A stretch of 64,000 bases of DNA, taken from assembly GCF_910592395.1 (NCBI RefSeq), contig NC_088324.1:15712953-15776952 (forward strand), in the 5' to 3' direction. Position numbers and translations under genes: made by a program. Shown here in pieces: positions 47,070 through 62,000 of this stretch (position 1 is its first letter; every line of letters begins with the position of its first letter). Source of the DNA: Lineus longissimus (Eukaryota; Nemertea; Pilidiophora; Heteronemertea; Lineidae). The notes below the pieces were generated by a model, which saw only the letters and a list, made by a program, of their open reading frames with translations, had not been told where the DNA came from and did no database searches.

Positions 47070-50000
47070 CTAGAGGGCAGTCCTTTCATCGTAAACTATC
47101 ACTGATTCGTTAGCAAGAAGATCGATATCATCCGGGGCGATTAACGTTGATTGGCGTTCCCGCTGCATCGCGATGACGTGGGCACTTCGCCGCTTCATCT
47201 GATGAGTTAGACGTTTAGAGATCACCTCTTGGCGCTGGAATAAGGAGCAAGAACTCATCAAAATGGTGATAGATCATAAGCAGATCATCAGATGTCAGAG
47301 AGATAAGATGATCATGTTTTCTACAGACCTCTAAACTCTAAATATGGGGAAAACTATCATTCAATCATACCAAAAAAGTGACATCCGATGGTAGACTGGC
47401 ATTATTGTGTGAGACATGCACATGCACCATATGCATCATCAGAGCTGACAAGTTGTAAATTACACATTCAAGCCAATTTCATCAGAGCCCTGCACAGCAA
47501 CCTGTTATGAGTAGACTTCCATTTGCTTCTGTTGGCGTTGATTAAAATCTAACAGATCTGGGGTCTAGAATACACTGACAGCCTAACGTTTTACTTTCAT
47601 GCTGGTGTTGTCAATGGGGAATTGCATGTATGGCCTTTTCTATGACAACAACAAGCAAAGCCGGGTTTATTATAGTAAATCAATACAGACCTAAACACAA
47701 AACAGGTATTGAAAACTGATCCAGGAAATAAAATAGGTGGCAAAAGGGCGCCCCCTCAAAAAAACAAAATCAATTGTCCTAGACCTACTCCACCACGGGT
47801 CATTAACCTTGATTTTAGAAGTAATGACCACATTTCACCATTCAACAACATTGACCCAAAACTCAACGGCCAAGCTCTCTTCATACTAAACTACCAGTTA
47901 CAGGATGAACACATAGGGTCATGCTTCAATGTCACATCTATAAAACTATCTGGCAGGAGAAGAAAAACCATGTGATGAGACGCAAAAACATAAGGTGTTA
48001 TGGTCACTATAGTTACAGACCTTAATCCAACATCTTATACTGTGAACATAAACAAGAGTTGTGTTGATTTGGTGAACCCATGCTCCAGTCAATTGAGCCC
48101 TTCCTCTGCACATATGACTTCAATCTTTGAATGAAACTTTATATTTCATCACTGAATTTCCGAAATCATGGAGAGTCATGGCCATACTTCACAAACTGAG
48201 GCAAAGGAACACACTGTGCCTGGAGACAATGCCAGACTTGAAAATGGTTCAAGTATCAACTGAAAGGTTTATACCAGGGTATCATTGACAGCACTTGAGA
48301 GGCATTTTATCACTATACATAGCTCTATTCTTGTTCTATTGTGTTATTTCATCAGTTACTCACCCTCCCTGAAGGATAATGCTGTGTTGCTAAGGGTATG
48401 TTGCCATACTTTGTGTTGTCCGAGTCGCTGTCCGCTTGGTTTACCTGGTACCCAGGGTTTTCAATACCTGAAACAGAGGTTGATATGAACCGAACTGAGC
48501 AAAGAGTAGGAGAGGTTGTATGAGTACACTGCCACAGGAAACCATTACACAACTTTTGGAGAAAAGGTTCATTACGATATGGTGTTTTTTACTGTGAAAA
48601 TACAGACGACTCACCTTCCACAGACGACAGATTTTGTATCAGATTAAATCCCGACAATGACGTCTCCGAGCGTGAGTGGTCACATGACGGTGTAGAAAAC
48701 CCACTGACAGGATGAGTTGGCCTTGTTTCAAAGTTTGACCTGACACCACCAGAATGGCTGGACTGACATTCAGAACTGCTGCCCTGCTGCATATGAACCT
48801 CAGGATTTGGGTTGAAACTGACGTTAGATGATTTTGACATCGATTTTGTGCCCTGCAGACTCTTAAGATTTCTGAAATGAAAACGTTCACATGAAGTACA
48901 GACAAGTGCTGGAGATTGATGATAAGGGTTCATCTGTTATTGGGACAGAATGATGCATGGAAGCACTGGAATGGCACGTCACTGGCTCTTAGGCATGACG
49001 CTGTCATCGAAAGTGAACATATGCAACTGCATAGCTTACCTGGTTGATGGTGGTTCACTTGCATCTGACAGACTTGGAGCTTTCTCTCCTGTGGAGCTCG
49101 CGGCTGGTGGCACAACTGGAAATACAATGAGATTCAAGATAACACTGATCGCTGAACACAAGGAGAGGAGCTGAACACACATGTGAACATACCATACCTG
49201 GATCCCTGGGCTCCCTGGCCACCATGGCCGACTCCATCATTGCAAGCATTTACATGAACAAATGCAAACAACCAGTTATCAGAAGCGACCCAGTAGACAA
49301 ATATTGAACAAACATAAACTGTCAAATACCGTACTATGAAATAAGCCTATCAGGACGTGTTAGATATGTGTCAAGCCAGCAGGCCTGCAGCCTAAACTGG
49401 GTGGTCGTCAAAAACACAAAAGATAATATTCATTTGACTCAATAACAATATTTTGTTATCATATACGTGAGTGTTGTTTCCTGGTTATAGGCAATTGTAC
49501 GTGTTACACTGAACACGTCCTCAGGCAAGTCACTTAGCTTATTCTGCTCTAGGTACCCTTCTGGTCCTACACTATACATGTTGTACAGTTAAGACAGGAA
49601 CCCTGTTCATAGAGTTTATTTACACAGTGATACAGATAGCCAGTGATACTTACAGATTCTTCTTGGTGATTCTTTACGACGCTTGCGTCTGACACAACAC
49701 AGGACGCAGACGATGATAAGTATGATGAGTATCGTCGCCACGGCAACACATCCTCCAATGAAAAACGCCAGATGCTCTTGCCGGATCCCAAAGGGCAGGA
49801 AGACGGGTGCGACTTCCGTTGTTGTGCTCAGTGTTGTCGTAATGCCAGTAGGCACTGAAAGGGTTAAAGGTCAAACTTTAGCTACAAATATAAAGACACA
49901 CCTGGTGGGTTTTTAGAATCCCAAACTTGGTACAGAAACGAGCATGACCAGGCTATAGAAAGATGGTGATGGCATCTTCATAAATCTTTGTTTCAATACT

Positions 50001-53000
50001 GACTCATACTTAACACTGATAATCTAGCAGAATGGTAACTGCAGCCAGTCATGAAATGATGACTCAAATTTTGGATGTCTCAGTGGAACACTCATAGAAT
50101 GGTACCTTGTGGATTATTTAGGAAAATAGGTCTAGGCAATAGATTTATAATTCAATAGGCCTATAAGCTCAAGCACACTTATGATAATGCCCATACTTGA
50201 TTTGGTTTGGGGACACATTCTCAAAAATCTCTGAAGTAAAGAGTCCTTGTGCATTTTGTATATCCTCTCTTAACCTTAACTACAGCAGAACCTCTCCATT
50301 AAGGACACCTCTGGAACTGACAAATGCTGTCCTTATTAGGGAGGTGTCCTGATTACAGAGGTCAACATGTGTAGAAACAATCCAATTGGGACCAACTCCA
50401 CTCGACCTAAAGGAGAGGGGGTCCTGCTAGAGAGGTGTCCACTTTGAGAGGTTCCACTGTATTAGTTTGCTTTAGGCCTACTGCTGCACTGAGAATGAAG
50501 TCTTTGTTTTGGACAATGTTACTCCTACTGCATGTATTGTTGTGACAGGATTGATGTATTGTGATGGGAATGTACAACACATGAGGTTGCCTATTGTGAG
50601 AGAGTGAACAGTTCTCACAGGACAGATGTGACTGTGTCAGGGTTCTGTACACAGGGATTTGGAAAATACAACAAAATACAGTATTGGAGGAGATGTCTCG
50701 CAATGTTTATAGTGGTGTGAAAGAAGTTATAAAGTAAAGTTGCTGCGTAATGATAGTCTGCTGCGTAATGATAGTCTGCTGCACTGGCAGCCATGACTTT
50801 ACCCTACACGTGCATCACCAACCACCACACTGTTGCAAGCAACTTGTGAGCGATTGGAAGCCAGGAACAACTGATGACTAAGATCCATGTAAACATGTAC
50901 ATCCTTGTGTAGGAGCTGTATGAAATAACACTTACAAGGGGAGCTCGGCTGGGCATGTACTGGCATTTTTCAACAAGTCACAATTCAGCGACTAGACTTA
51001 AAGATGATACTGCATCCGAGGCTGGTTCAGTCATCCTAATGCTGGTATTGTATCCTAAATGATGACTTTGCTGATAATAATCTGTCGCTGTAGCTGCATA
51101 TTAACAGTATGCTTAAGACTAACTTAATGTAACCTGATTAAATCTAAGAATAGACAGCCCCGGAAGGCTTCAGGAAGACATGAAGTGGTATGAGCTGAGA
51201 GAGATGTAAGAAGAGGTTACTGGTATAATCACATCAAGCAATCCTATAGTTAATACTGCACGGTATAAACATGTGTACATGTACATGTAGCCCAAATGTA
51301 TAAGGTGTGCATATCTAATTTTGCATGTTCTGTGTCCCAACCAAATAATACAGTAATTCATCCCAATCATTTATTTTTCGTAAACCAAACAACTGATGAA
51401 GTGATAGAGGGGCGAGTGTCTTTCTGTGGTGATGTGAGAGTTGGCTGTTGTGAAGTTTAATCTGGGTGAATTTGAAATGAAAGCTTCATTTCCAACCGCC
51501 AAAAGGTCAGACTGAAGATGACACTGAGATAAACTGACAGAGAAATGTGTTCAACTGAATCATACACTTATGCATGAAAGGAAGAATATAGACATGGGAA
51601 CAGTTGGGCCATCAGACTGTGTCCTGCTAGGGTACACTCAGGCCCCCGGATCACTTTGTTGAAATGAAACTACAATGAAAAGCCTTATGTCCATATCCTT
51701 CCTTACAGCAATGATAAAGACCAAAGGGTTAATTTGTCAGAACCTTCGGAGAGAGTCATTGGTATTGTGGAGGTATCCTCTTTAGTTGGTATTGGGAGAG
51801 CTGAAATGATGATTCAATGAGGTGATTGATGATAATATCCTCATTAATACAGATAATGACTTTATGCACTCTCAATGTACAGTACATATCAAACTCAGAT
51901 CATGCTCACTCATCTGTATAAGATTACACACACAGAACCCTGAAAGCTGAAACAGTCGTGAATTGGAAAAGTTTACCTGTTGCATCGTACTGTGAGATCA
52001 TTTTCATCAGTTCACCAAAACAATGAAATGATACAAATCGCCCATTCAAACTTGATGAAATCCAACTTGGCAACAACAACAAAATTATCCACAAGTAAAA
52101 GTAACAAGGTGTAGACAATTCTATATCAACATATCTTCATTGACGTAATGACTTCAACTCCTTGACCCAGATAACATGTAATATGTATTCAAAAAATTAC
52201 ATCATATAATCTTTAATGTCATAGGCCTTGTTTGGACAACATCAATCTTCCGTGACCTACAAACTTTAAGTAGTGACTGGTAATCAGTTAATTAGACCTG
52301 TTCCTGCTTTGCAATGAGACATGATATTGACCTACAGAGCGACATGTTGACCAAAGCCTGTCTACTCAAAACAATTAGATAAATCACTCCTGTCGAGTTC
52401 ATGACCCACCCAAGCTGTCGCGACCAAGAGGGATTTTTTATCCATTGAAAACTGGTTCAAGAATACAACCTTACTTTCTAATTCAAATGAGATCAACTGT
52501 CAAAGCTATTACAAGACACTGACCGTTGAATGATCAAATAGGCCAAGACACCCATAGACTTTTGATGGTGATGATCTAACTCCTCAATAGAGTGTCTCCC
52601 CTCATTGAGTCATACCATGCCTGTACACCTGGACTGGCTAGTCATATTCATTCACAACCCCAAAGATCCCTCCCCTGAAAAGGACATGAGGACACAAACA
52701 ATGATAGGCCTGGAATCCTCCACACAACTTCTACTCACATGTTGTGAAGGAAGCAACCACCGGTTCTTTCCCAAATCCAGCTGATGTTGCTGCCAGCACA
52801 CTGATGTTGTAGATCGAGTTAGGCTCCAGCTGAGTCAGTGTGACGGGTGAAGTCATGCTACTGATGGTCCAGGTAGGGGGCAGCACTGTAGGTTGAGGTT
52901 TCGTTGTCACATCGACAGTTGTGGTGGCTGGATTTGCTGCTCGTTTCTTCCTGGAGCCACTCCCTGGAAAAGCAAGGTTTACAGATCATGTTTCTGTGCC

Positions 53001-56000
53001 AGGACTCACTCTTGGACTGGAGTGGAACCTCCCTCAGCGGAGACGTCTATGAGCAGGACACCCTCCCTCTTAAAGACACTGATTTTGATTCAGGATCCGC
53101 CATTTCTCTTCAATCTGACCTCTTTATTCAGGACATCACTCTATCACACGCATGAACCAAGAAATGAACAACAGAAGTGACAAGAGTGGGATGCCACAAA
53201 AGAAAACAGAATGCATGTAGATTTCTGTTAATCTTTCTAAGAGCACTCACGAGAGAAAATGCCTGCTTCTTTATCCCATGTTTACAGACTTCTAATGATG
53301 TCCACATACCTGACTGTGGTTGAACGGAGGCAGCAGATACATGGGCTGGACTTGTTTCTGGTGATGTAGTGGCGGAGTCGCTTGGTTCAGATGGAGATCT
53401 GAGAGTTGATGTGGATCCATCGATGACCACAGAATCTGTTGTAGCCATTGTGTCCGGACCAGTCATCTCAGTCATCACTGCTGATTCATCTCCTTCCCTC
53501 ACTGTACCAGTACCATCACTTGTCAAAGCTTCGGCACTAGTCTTCTCCACCTCGTCACCAGGCGCACTGGCGTCATTCACATCACTAGTGAGGGAGAACG
53601 TACTGCTCTCTGCGACCTGGACGCGACTGATAAGTGAGTAGACTATGGTGTAGTTCTCAATGACACCATTAGGTGTTGCTGGTGCATCCCACATCACTGT
53701 AGCCGAGAAGGCAGAGGGGATGACCTTGAGACTTCTCACCTTCCCAGGAACTGGAATTGATACAAGAGGAACTTTGACAAAAAACTCCAAAAAAAAACAG
53801 GAACTCCCCCTTCTTGACACTGCTCCAACCTGCCCTGATAATGTTGCACTAAGTGGAGGAGAAACACGTACTGTTGGTTTCAATTTACTTCACACCACAC
53901 TTTGCAGAGCAAGCCAATGGTGTAGAAGTTTCTTTATCTGGTTTGTGTGTCTGAGAAGGAAGAGAAGAAAACTACACATGTAACCCCATCATAAGCAGGT
54001 GTTTGAAACATGATAGATGTTTTATACAACAAAGATCACTTACCGTCTGGTTTGGTTCTATGCTTCCTCTCCTCACTGAGCGGTCCACGACCTGGCTTAA
54101 TCTGCACAGAGAATGCTTGGATCCTGATGGAGTATTCTGTCCATGGTTGTAGACCACTGAAATAGACATCCACAAACTCATCATAGCTGAAAAGAAACCT
54201 ACAAATCTGGCTAAATTGAATCTGATTTTGATAGGATTCAATCCTTTAATTGACTTGAATACATGTGATGCAACATTGAAATGACTAGTTAGGTACATAT
54301 CATACAAAACATAGCATAAAACTGTCAGAAAACGTTCCTCCCAAAAAGTACAACACAGACACAAAAATCAATGGATTTATGGATGCTGAGAACTGCAGAA
54401 CATGCTACAGAGATTGATATCTGGTGAGAGATGCAGCTGAAGGAAATGCAAGCAAAGGTGATGAGAAAGAAAGAGCAGGGTCTCAGGAGTTCCTATTGGT
54501 GCCAGACAGAGACATGTTCTTGTTGTTAGTGATGAACAAGAGAAAGCATTCTGTGGAGAGCTTCTGATATCCCCATGTTACCTGATCAGTGCCTCTAGTG
54601 ATGGCGTTCTGTCGTCAGCAAACAAAATGGCTGACTTATGGGGCGAGCCTCGATGATGCTTATCGCCATCACCTCTGTTGCACCTGGTTGATTTTGACGA
54701 CTGAGCACTTGAAGTCAAAACAGAGGTGACCCCATAAGTCAGAGCTCCACCACCAGGAGGCCGTTCAACTGGTGAACTGAACAAGTGGGTGAGATGTCAT
54801 GGCACACGACTACAAGTGAAGATCAAGTGAAGATCAAGTGAAGATCAAGTGAAGATCAAGTGAAGCTTGAAAGGTGTCTAACAGTGACAGATGTACTATA
54901 AATTGCTGAGTGGTGCAGCAAAGAGATTTGGTGAGGAAAAGAGTGAAATACTCAAGGGTTACTACGATTACAAGTATGTTATGATGCTATGGTTACCTGA
55001 TGTTAGCAGAGAGCGTATCTGACCCATTCACCATAAGTTCTGTGGTCTTATTAGCGAGTGTATCCCGATAGTGTAAAATATAACCAGAGATGGCGCTGTT
55101 CTGTTTGTTAGCTTCCACGGCCTTGGAGAGAGAGGGTTAATATACAGGCCATGTTAGAAAGCAGAAGACCTGAGAAGTGTAGTTAAGTTGGCTGACCGCC
55201 AAGGACCATCACGTTCTTTACTGACTTGCGTTCCTTAACTTTCATTCACACACAAGCCTTATGCATACTATAGATGATTTTCCAACATAAAACTCCAAAA
55301 ATGTCTTGTAAAACTAGGCCTTTTGGGGGCAACCTGATATTTTCCACACTTCTCAGCTCCAGATTTAAGGCTTCAGCTGATGGTTAGATGTCAGTTTGAG
55401 AGGGCAAAGTACAAGACCACCAAGCAAAGTGACACTCACACTGTCTTGCACTACGCCCTCCAAATGTTACACAATGGTTTTAAAACAATAAAACAAAACA
55501 AACTTGAACTGATGAACACTTCAAACCTTACAGTACACACGCTACATGAGAAGACAGCCCAAAATGCAAGAAAACCCACACCAACACAATCGATATCAAA
55601 CTGAAGACGGCAAGCAACAGACTGAATCACAGGCAGCCATGCACCAGCCGGTAGTATTTCAGAATTGATGTTATTAGGAATACATCCCTTGATTTTCTGT
55701 TGCTCGGGGTTGATGAGATGAAAATTCCGATCCAGTTCGGCACATTAAACCCTTTAGACTGTGCAGCAGCCTTCTGGCCATCTATAATCCCCCTCAGGCA
55801 TCCTCTGATGACCAACTCAAGTATGTCAATTAGAGATGGAGGGTTTGATTGGGATCATAAAAGGCGGGAAATGTTTAGTTTTTAAGCTGAGAGCCTGAAG
55901 CTCAGGAACCTCGGACAATAATGAACCTACCTTCCAAGTTACTGAGATACTAGTCGAGGATAACCCGACCATTTGAACATCTTGTGGACTACCCGTGGGT

Positions 56001-59000
56001 AGGCCAGGCAGCGTCCTAGCAACGACAGCTTCACTATATGGGCTGTGACCAATTGGATTCATCCCAGCGACTGTAAAAGTGTAATATCGCCATGGTAACA
56101 AGTTAGATACGTTGACAACGGTTGCCGGGGCACTAACTGTTGTTTCCTGGTTGCCAGGGATGTTGGTCTGTTTGTAGTGAACCCTGTAGAGGGATATTGG
56201 CCCGTTTTGTGATTCGACCGGGATGGCTTCCCACGACACAGTAATGGATGTGTCCGACAGCACTTTCATGGTGAGGTGCTGAGGTGGAAGAGTAGGTACT
56301 GCAAAAGAAGAAATAAACACTTTCACACGACTTTTACTGAAAATGTTCTCATATAGTTTGAAGAACACTATCATACATTGAAGGCAGGAAGAGGCAACAG
56401 CTATCATCTGGAAGAGGTGAAGGAATGGACAACATTAGCTCCAGCCAGTGGGAACCTAGAAGCATTTGTCGCAACCTCTGTAGAGCGAAAGTTAGTTTCT
56501 CTGACCTTGACAAGCCACTGCTTAGGAGGCTCAACTAATTTCACTGTCAAAGGGCAGTGACAAGCAGGACAACAAGTAATTCGTCCTTAAACAGCCAACT
56601 GATGATGTGATATACTCACAATCCATAGTAGTGTTAGCAGTAACTGTCTCACTAAACATTCCCCACAGCTGAGCATCCTTGTCTCGAGTGGCACCTCTGA
56701 CCTTGAATTGGTAAGGTCGGTGTGGATGCAGGCCGAGGACAGTGTGTGTCTGGGTTGGAAGAACTGGTGTCACATGGAGAGAGACAAAGTCTGAAATGTA
56801 ATCAGATCATTACAGACTTATAGTTGATCAGCTGTGGTATGTGTTGTATGGTTCTGGTTTTGTACAACAATATTTTAAGTTCTATCGACATGACAGCCTC
56901 CATCCCACTTAGTTTTGCCCAGCAGTCAACGTCCATGGCCAGGTGTGTTTATGCTGGTCATCGGAGAGTCTCAGGATGTAACCTGGGCACCAGGAAACAT
57001 TCTCCTACCTTCAATCCTGTCCATCCTCCTGTAGTGGACCTCATAATCAGTCACGTCTGATGTTCGCAGGTTGCTTGGTTTTTCCCAGGAGAGCGTCACA
57101 TTGCGAGCTTTCTGTGACATGACCTTGACCCTCCGGGGGGCAGTGGGTGCTGGTGGAAAGAAAATGAAACACACCTCAAAATATTTCGAGTTTTACACCT
57201 CGGAAAATGTTGATTTTATCTTCATACACAACACTAACTTTCAAAAAAACAGTTTTTACACCTCAATATTTACATTTTTTCAGAGATTTTCAAGATGGAG
57301 TTCTGCAACAAGAATGAAATCAATCAGACCTACCAGTTTCATATGTCTTAGCACTCAGGACACCGGTGTATTGCCCAATGCCAACCTCGTTCCTAGCAGC
57401 CATACGGAAGTGATACGTGGTTGCAGATTGGAGACCGGACACTTCGTATGAATTCAGAGTAACTGGGATGTCGCTGCGGACGATGGAGAAGTCTGGGGCT
57501 ATGCTGGAGACAGAAAGAGCGGACAAGAATGTCACAAGTGCACTTTTGGATTGAGTACTTTACGATTGTATGAAAGAAAAGGAAAGTTTAAGCAACAGAC
57601 TGTGAGTGCCCGATACTTGCCTAAACTTTGGTTGCCAACTATGATCTGTTTATCCAGAATTTAATGGCTATCATGTGTCTGCTGTGGCAGAGACATAAGT
57701 GAGGAACTGTTGAAGTTGAATTCTAACAACTCATTAAGGACATCCAACCACTCAACCATGTAGGTCCTTCCTACATCTACATGCCATCTTTTCAGGGGAC
57801 ATTCTGCCTGTCCATATTCTAGCCGTTTACCTCAATCTGTACTGGATGACCCAGAATGTAACATTATTGTTTGTTTCCTGTTTGACCGGGAGCCATGTCA
57901 AGGTGACAGAGTTGACAGAGGATGGCCTTGGTATCTGCAGAGCTGGAGGTCGAGGTGGATCTAAAAATGAACAAATAATGCTGTAAGATAGGTCAACACA
58001 TAGAGGCCCTCTACTCTCATCATGATGGGATCAAGTAAATATGCTATGGTCTGTTAAAATACATATAGATTATGATAAATCTCAATTCGTTTCCATAAAA
58101 AAAGTAATGTAAAATGAGTTTAATCAGTCATCTTCTGACTTGGCTTTTGCAATGGCTTCAAGTTTTCTAGCAATAAATATCAAGACTTGTGACTTTGAAC
58201 ATCAGTCAAACTCACCTCTCACATAGACCCTGATCTGGGCTTCCATTCTGCCAAGGACGTTCACAGCAACGCATTTATAATCCCCTGCATCAGCCGTTGT
58301 TATAAACTTGATCAGGATGACATTCCTCTTTGGGAACAAGATTCGTTTATCTGTGGATTCCACCAGGTGTTTCATGTTGAGAGACCAGGTGATTCTAGGG
58401 AAGGGGATTCCATTGGCCACACAGGTGAGGGTGAGGTCGTGGGTCTGGCTGACGACGGTTGGCCCAGTGATGTTATGGATGGTAGGCTTCACTGAAAGAA
58501 TAGTCAAAACTAAACATCCATAACAGTGCTTTAGCACAGGATGACATTCTGTCTTAAAGCACACTGTAAACATGACAAAACTTTGAATATTCAGGCTTAA
58601 ACACTCTGAATAATCGCAGCCTGGTTGCCATACAGTGATTAAGACCTATGAACCATCTCTCCCAGAAAGGCACTCTTGAAACCCAAGGCCCTTACTCAAG
58701 CAAACAGATATATCTGATCTTTCAGAGAGTCGAACCTGTGAATTACTACTGGATATAAGCCCAGTGCTCTAAGCTACTGATCTGCCTTCAAGCCTGAGAG
58801 ACACCAAGGTCGGTGCTGCAAGGGTCATCTGCTCCTACCTTGGACCACAAGTTTTCCTTCCTGCTCAGCAGTACCAACTTCATTCTGTAGAGTGCACTTA
58901 TAGACTCCAATGTGTTCAAGATGTGCACTGACAATGGTCAGGGTTTTCTTGTCAGGGGAGAATACAGCGCCAGGAGGGAATGTTTTGGTATTCTGAAGAG

Positions 59001-62000
59001 AAACGTCAGAATAAAGATGGCTATTGAGAGAGAAAACTGTTGAACAAGATTATTCATTTTGTAAGATTAAACTTCAGGTTCTGTCAAGCAGTTGCTTCTG
59101 ATATGCAGTGTCATTCCAATGATAGGCAGAGTGGAACTACTGGAATAACTGTGTTTGTGGTTAGAGAGTAAGTGGGCTGACATCATGGACAACTTAAGAT
59201 TTGGACTTCTCAAATCAAATGATGATTGCTTCAATGTCTCCTGTGTCAAGAAATCAAAGGAGGACAATCTGTACTTACATTATATGACCAGGCAATATCA
59301 GGTGTGGGCACCCCGGCACCTTTGCAAGTGAGTACTGCATGAACTCCATGATTGACAGTCAGGTCACTGGGGCCAGTCTCAAAGGTCGGCTTGACTGAAA
59401 GATGGAGAACAAAAAAGGTACAAAATCTGTCAATTCAATGGATCAAATGATCTTACATACCTTATCCTATACCAGTATCAATACCAGACCAGAACTCATG
59501 ACACCCAATGCAAATTGAGTAACCCATGTACCGACACCACTATACCACTTATAAGCCAGCACATACTACATAAATCACTTTATAATCCAAATACCATTGA
59601 AGTTGTTCTTGGTGTCGATCTATACCTCGTTTGTCACTTTCAATATAATGTAGGAGTTCCTAGCCAAGAGTTGGCTCTTCCCTCATACTTATGCTGGCAT
59701 TGCAAAGAAAGACATCGCTACTCACCCAAAACTCTAACCTTCCCCACGCTCTCCTCCATCCCGCCCTTATTCGTCGCCCTACACGTATAGGTCCCAGCAT
59801 CCTCTGCTCGAATCTTTGGAAACTGAACCTGTTCCCTTGTGACTCTAACAAATGCTGACTGGGTCAACGGGTAGCTGTCTTTCAGCCAGACTACCACAGG
59901 CACTGGATCACCAAAGACGATACAATGTAACTGTGTGGACATTCCTGCAGGGACTCTCGGAGATTCAACACTCTGCAGGATTTGAGGAGGCACTAGAAAA
60001 TGAACGAGTATGGTTTCAATAAGAAGTTGAGGCATTTGGCTCCGACATTGATTGCCAAGGCAATTACAATAGAATAGTGGGCCAGAAAAGTGAACTCAAG
60101 ACCAAGTCTTATACAACGTCCAGAAGAAGGATTTGCAACGACCTGTACTCTACTTTAAAAGGCTTCTCAGTTAATAGTACATTGGCATATTCTACATCCT
60201 TGGTTGAAAGAACTAAACTACACACAGTCATGTAGAAGTAAGTTCCAGCCACAAGACTCACGCAGTTTCTCACTCACCTACAATATCGACCAGCACAGGT
60301 TGACTACTGATGCTTCCATATTTATTATTCGCCTTGCAGAAGTATGAACCAGAGTCCAGCTTGGTCATCTTCGCTATCCATAGCTCCTGGTTCAAATTCC
60401 TGAAATGATCAGATTAGAATTTATAAACTTGACCAGCATGAAGTCGTTGTCAAAGTGATCATGACCTCTGATGGTCTACGACTCAGTTTTAATTCAATAG
60501 AGTTGAGCAAATGTTATGTAAGACTGAATATTGACGACGTTACAACAGTTCATCCCTCTACTTGCTCCACTTCTTCAGACTGACACAGTGAAAGTCTCTC
60601 TTACCTGAATGATACCCTGTTGCTAGCCATGAGTATTGCGTTTCCCTTCCACCATGTCATAGTCGGAAACGGGTCACCCTTTACGATGCATGTCAACCTC
60701 AGTAAACCCTCCTTAATCACGGTTGTAGGTATAGGTGGCGTAATCATCTGAGGGGCACCTGTCACCGTAATCACCGCAGATATGGAAGCTGCTGTTCTCG
60801 GAACAGCAAAGTTATTCAACACAACACAAAAATATATTCCTGCGTCATTTGTTTGAATATTAGAAAAATATAAATCGCCAGTTTTTAGGACAGTTACTGC
60901 ATATTCCCCGGATCTTGGCTTGAATATATTGTTGTTCTTGTACCAGGTGATGTTGGCCAGAGGTATACTATAGGGGGCGCTGCAATGAAGCGTCACGGCC
61001 TGGCCGGATATTGCACTTGTGTTGGACGGATGTTTCTTGAACTTCATGGAAAGAACTGAAAGAGAAATAGTTTGTTGTCAGATTCTCTCCAAACCGAAAC
61101 AAACTCTTCATCAAATTCTCTGTATCACTACAAAACAGCACTTACCAGCAACATTCAACTCAGTCAGCCTCGCCGAGACTGACCCCTGTCCATTTGTTCC
61201 ACGACACACATAATTCCCAGCATCGATTTCTTGGAGAGGACGGAAAATCAATGAGCCGTTATCGGCAATCAAGACTCTGGAGGACGTTGGAACCACCGTT
61301 CCGTTTTCTTGCACCCAGGTTACGCTGGGTTTTGGAACACCGGAAATAACACATCTGATTTCTAATGGAAGGTTGGCAGGAGCGAGTAGACTGGAGGGTG
61401 GTGATACAACAACCGTTGGCAGTTTCAGCAGCACTGAAAATAAGGTATGGCGGTTGATTATTTGGACAATAGGTTGGTGAGGGCCACCCCCCCCCCCCCC
61501 CCCATCATTCAATGTAACATCACCTTAGTCAGGACCGAGTCATCCTACATGTTTTACCAAAAAGCAGCACATTACCTCCAAAATACAAGGCCAATCCTTT
61601 GAAATCTCCACAAGCACAGTGTTGAAACAAAAGTGGTTTATATTGGGAATTTTATGACCATTGTCATAACAGTACACCTGTCTATGCAGTACAGTATTTA
61701 TCCACCGCAGTGGTGTGCTATATTTTTGAAATTTTATTGAACTTTCTCTGACAGAACACAAAGCAACATCACTTTCACAATATCCATCCAGAAACCTACC
61801 ATTTACCCTCAAATCAGCGGTACTACTTTTCCTTCGTTCCTTGGACAGTGGATTTGTAGCAACACAAGCAAACCACCCATCCAACACCCGATCAGTGAAG
61901 ACCTCCAACCTCATCGAGAGCTGACCACTGTTGTCACCACCAGTCGTCCCAAACACAGCCTTTGTTTCTCTTCCCTCTAAGAATACAGCACCATTTCTCT

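Noticed and set aside
49134-49249. Possible extra cytoplasmic exon of the receptor (donor-like GTATGG near 49195)
   Set aside because: No acceptor with a pyrimidine tract upstream, and the flanking exons already join in phase.
53369-53983. Open frames on + strand opposite receptor exon 19
   Set aside because: They are antisense shadows of the Ser/Thr-rich coding exon 53750-53310.
55380-55604. Open frame on + strand in a receptor intron
   Set aside because: Short, lysine/threonine-rich by composition, with no motif or splice partner.
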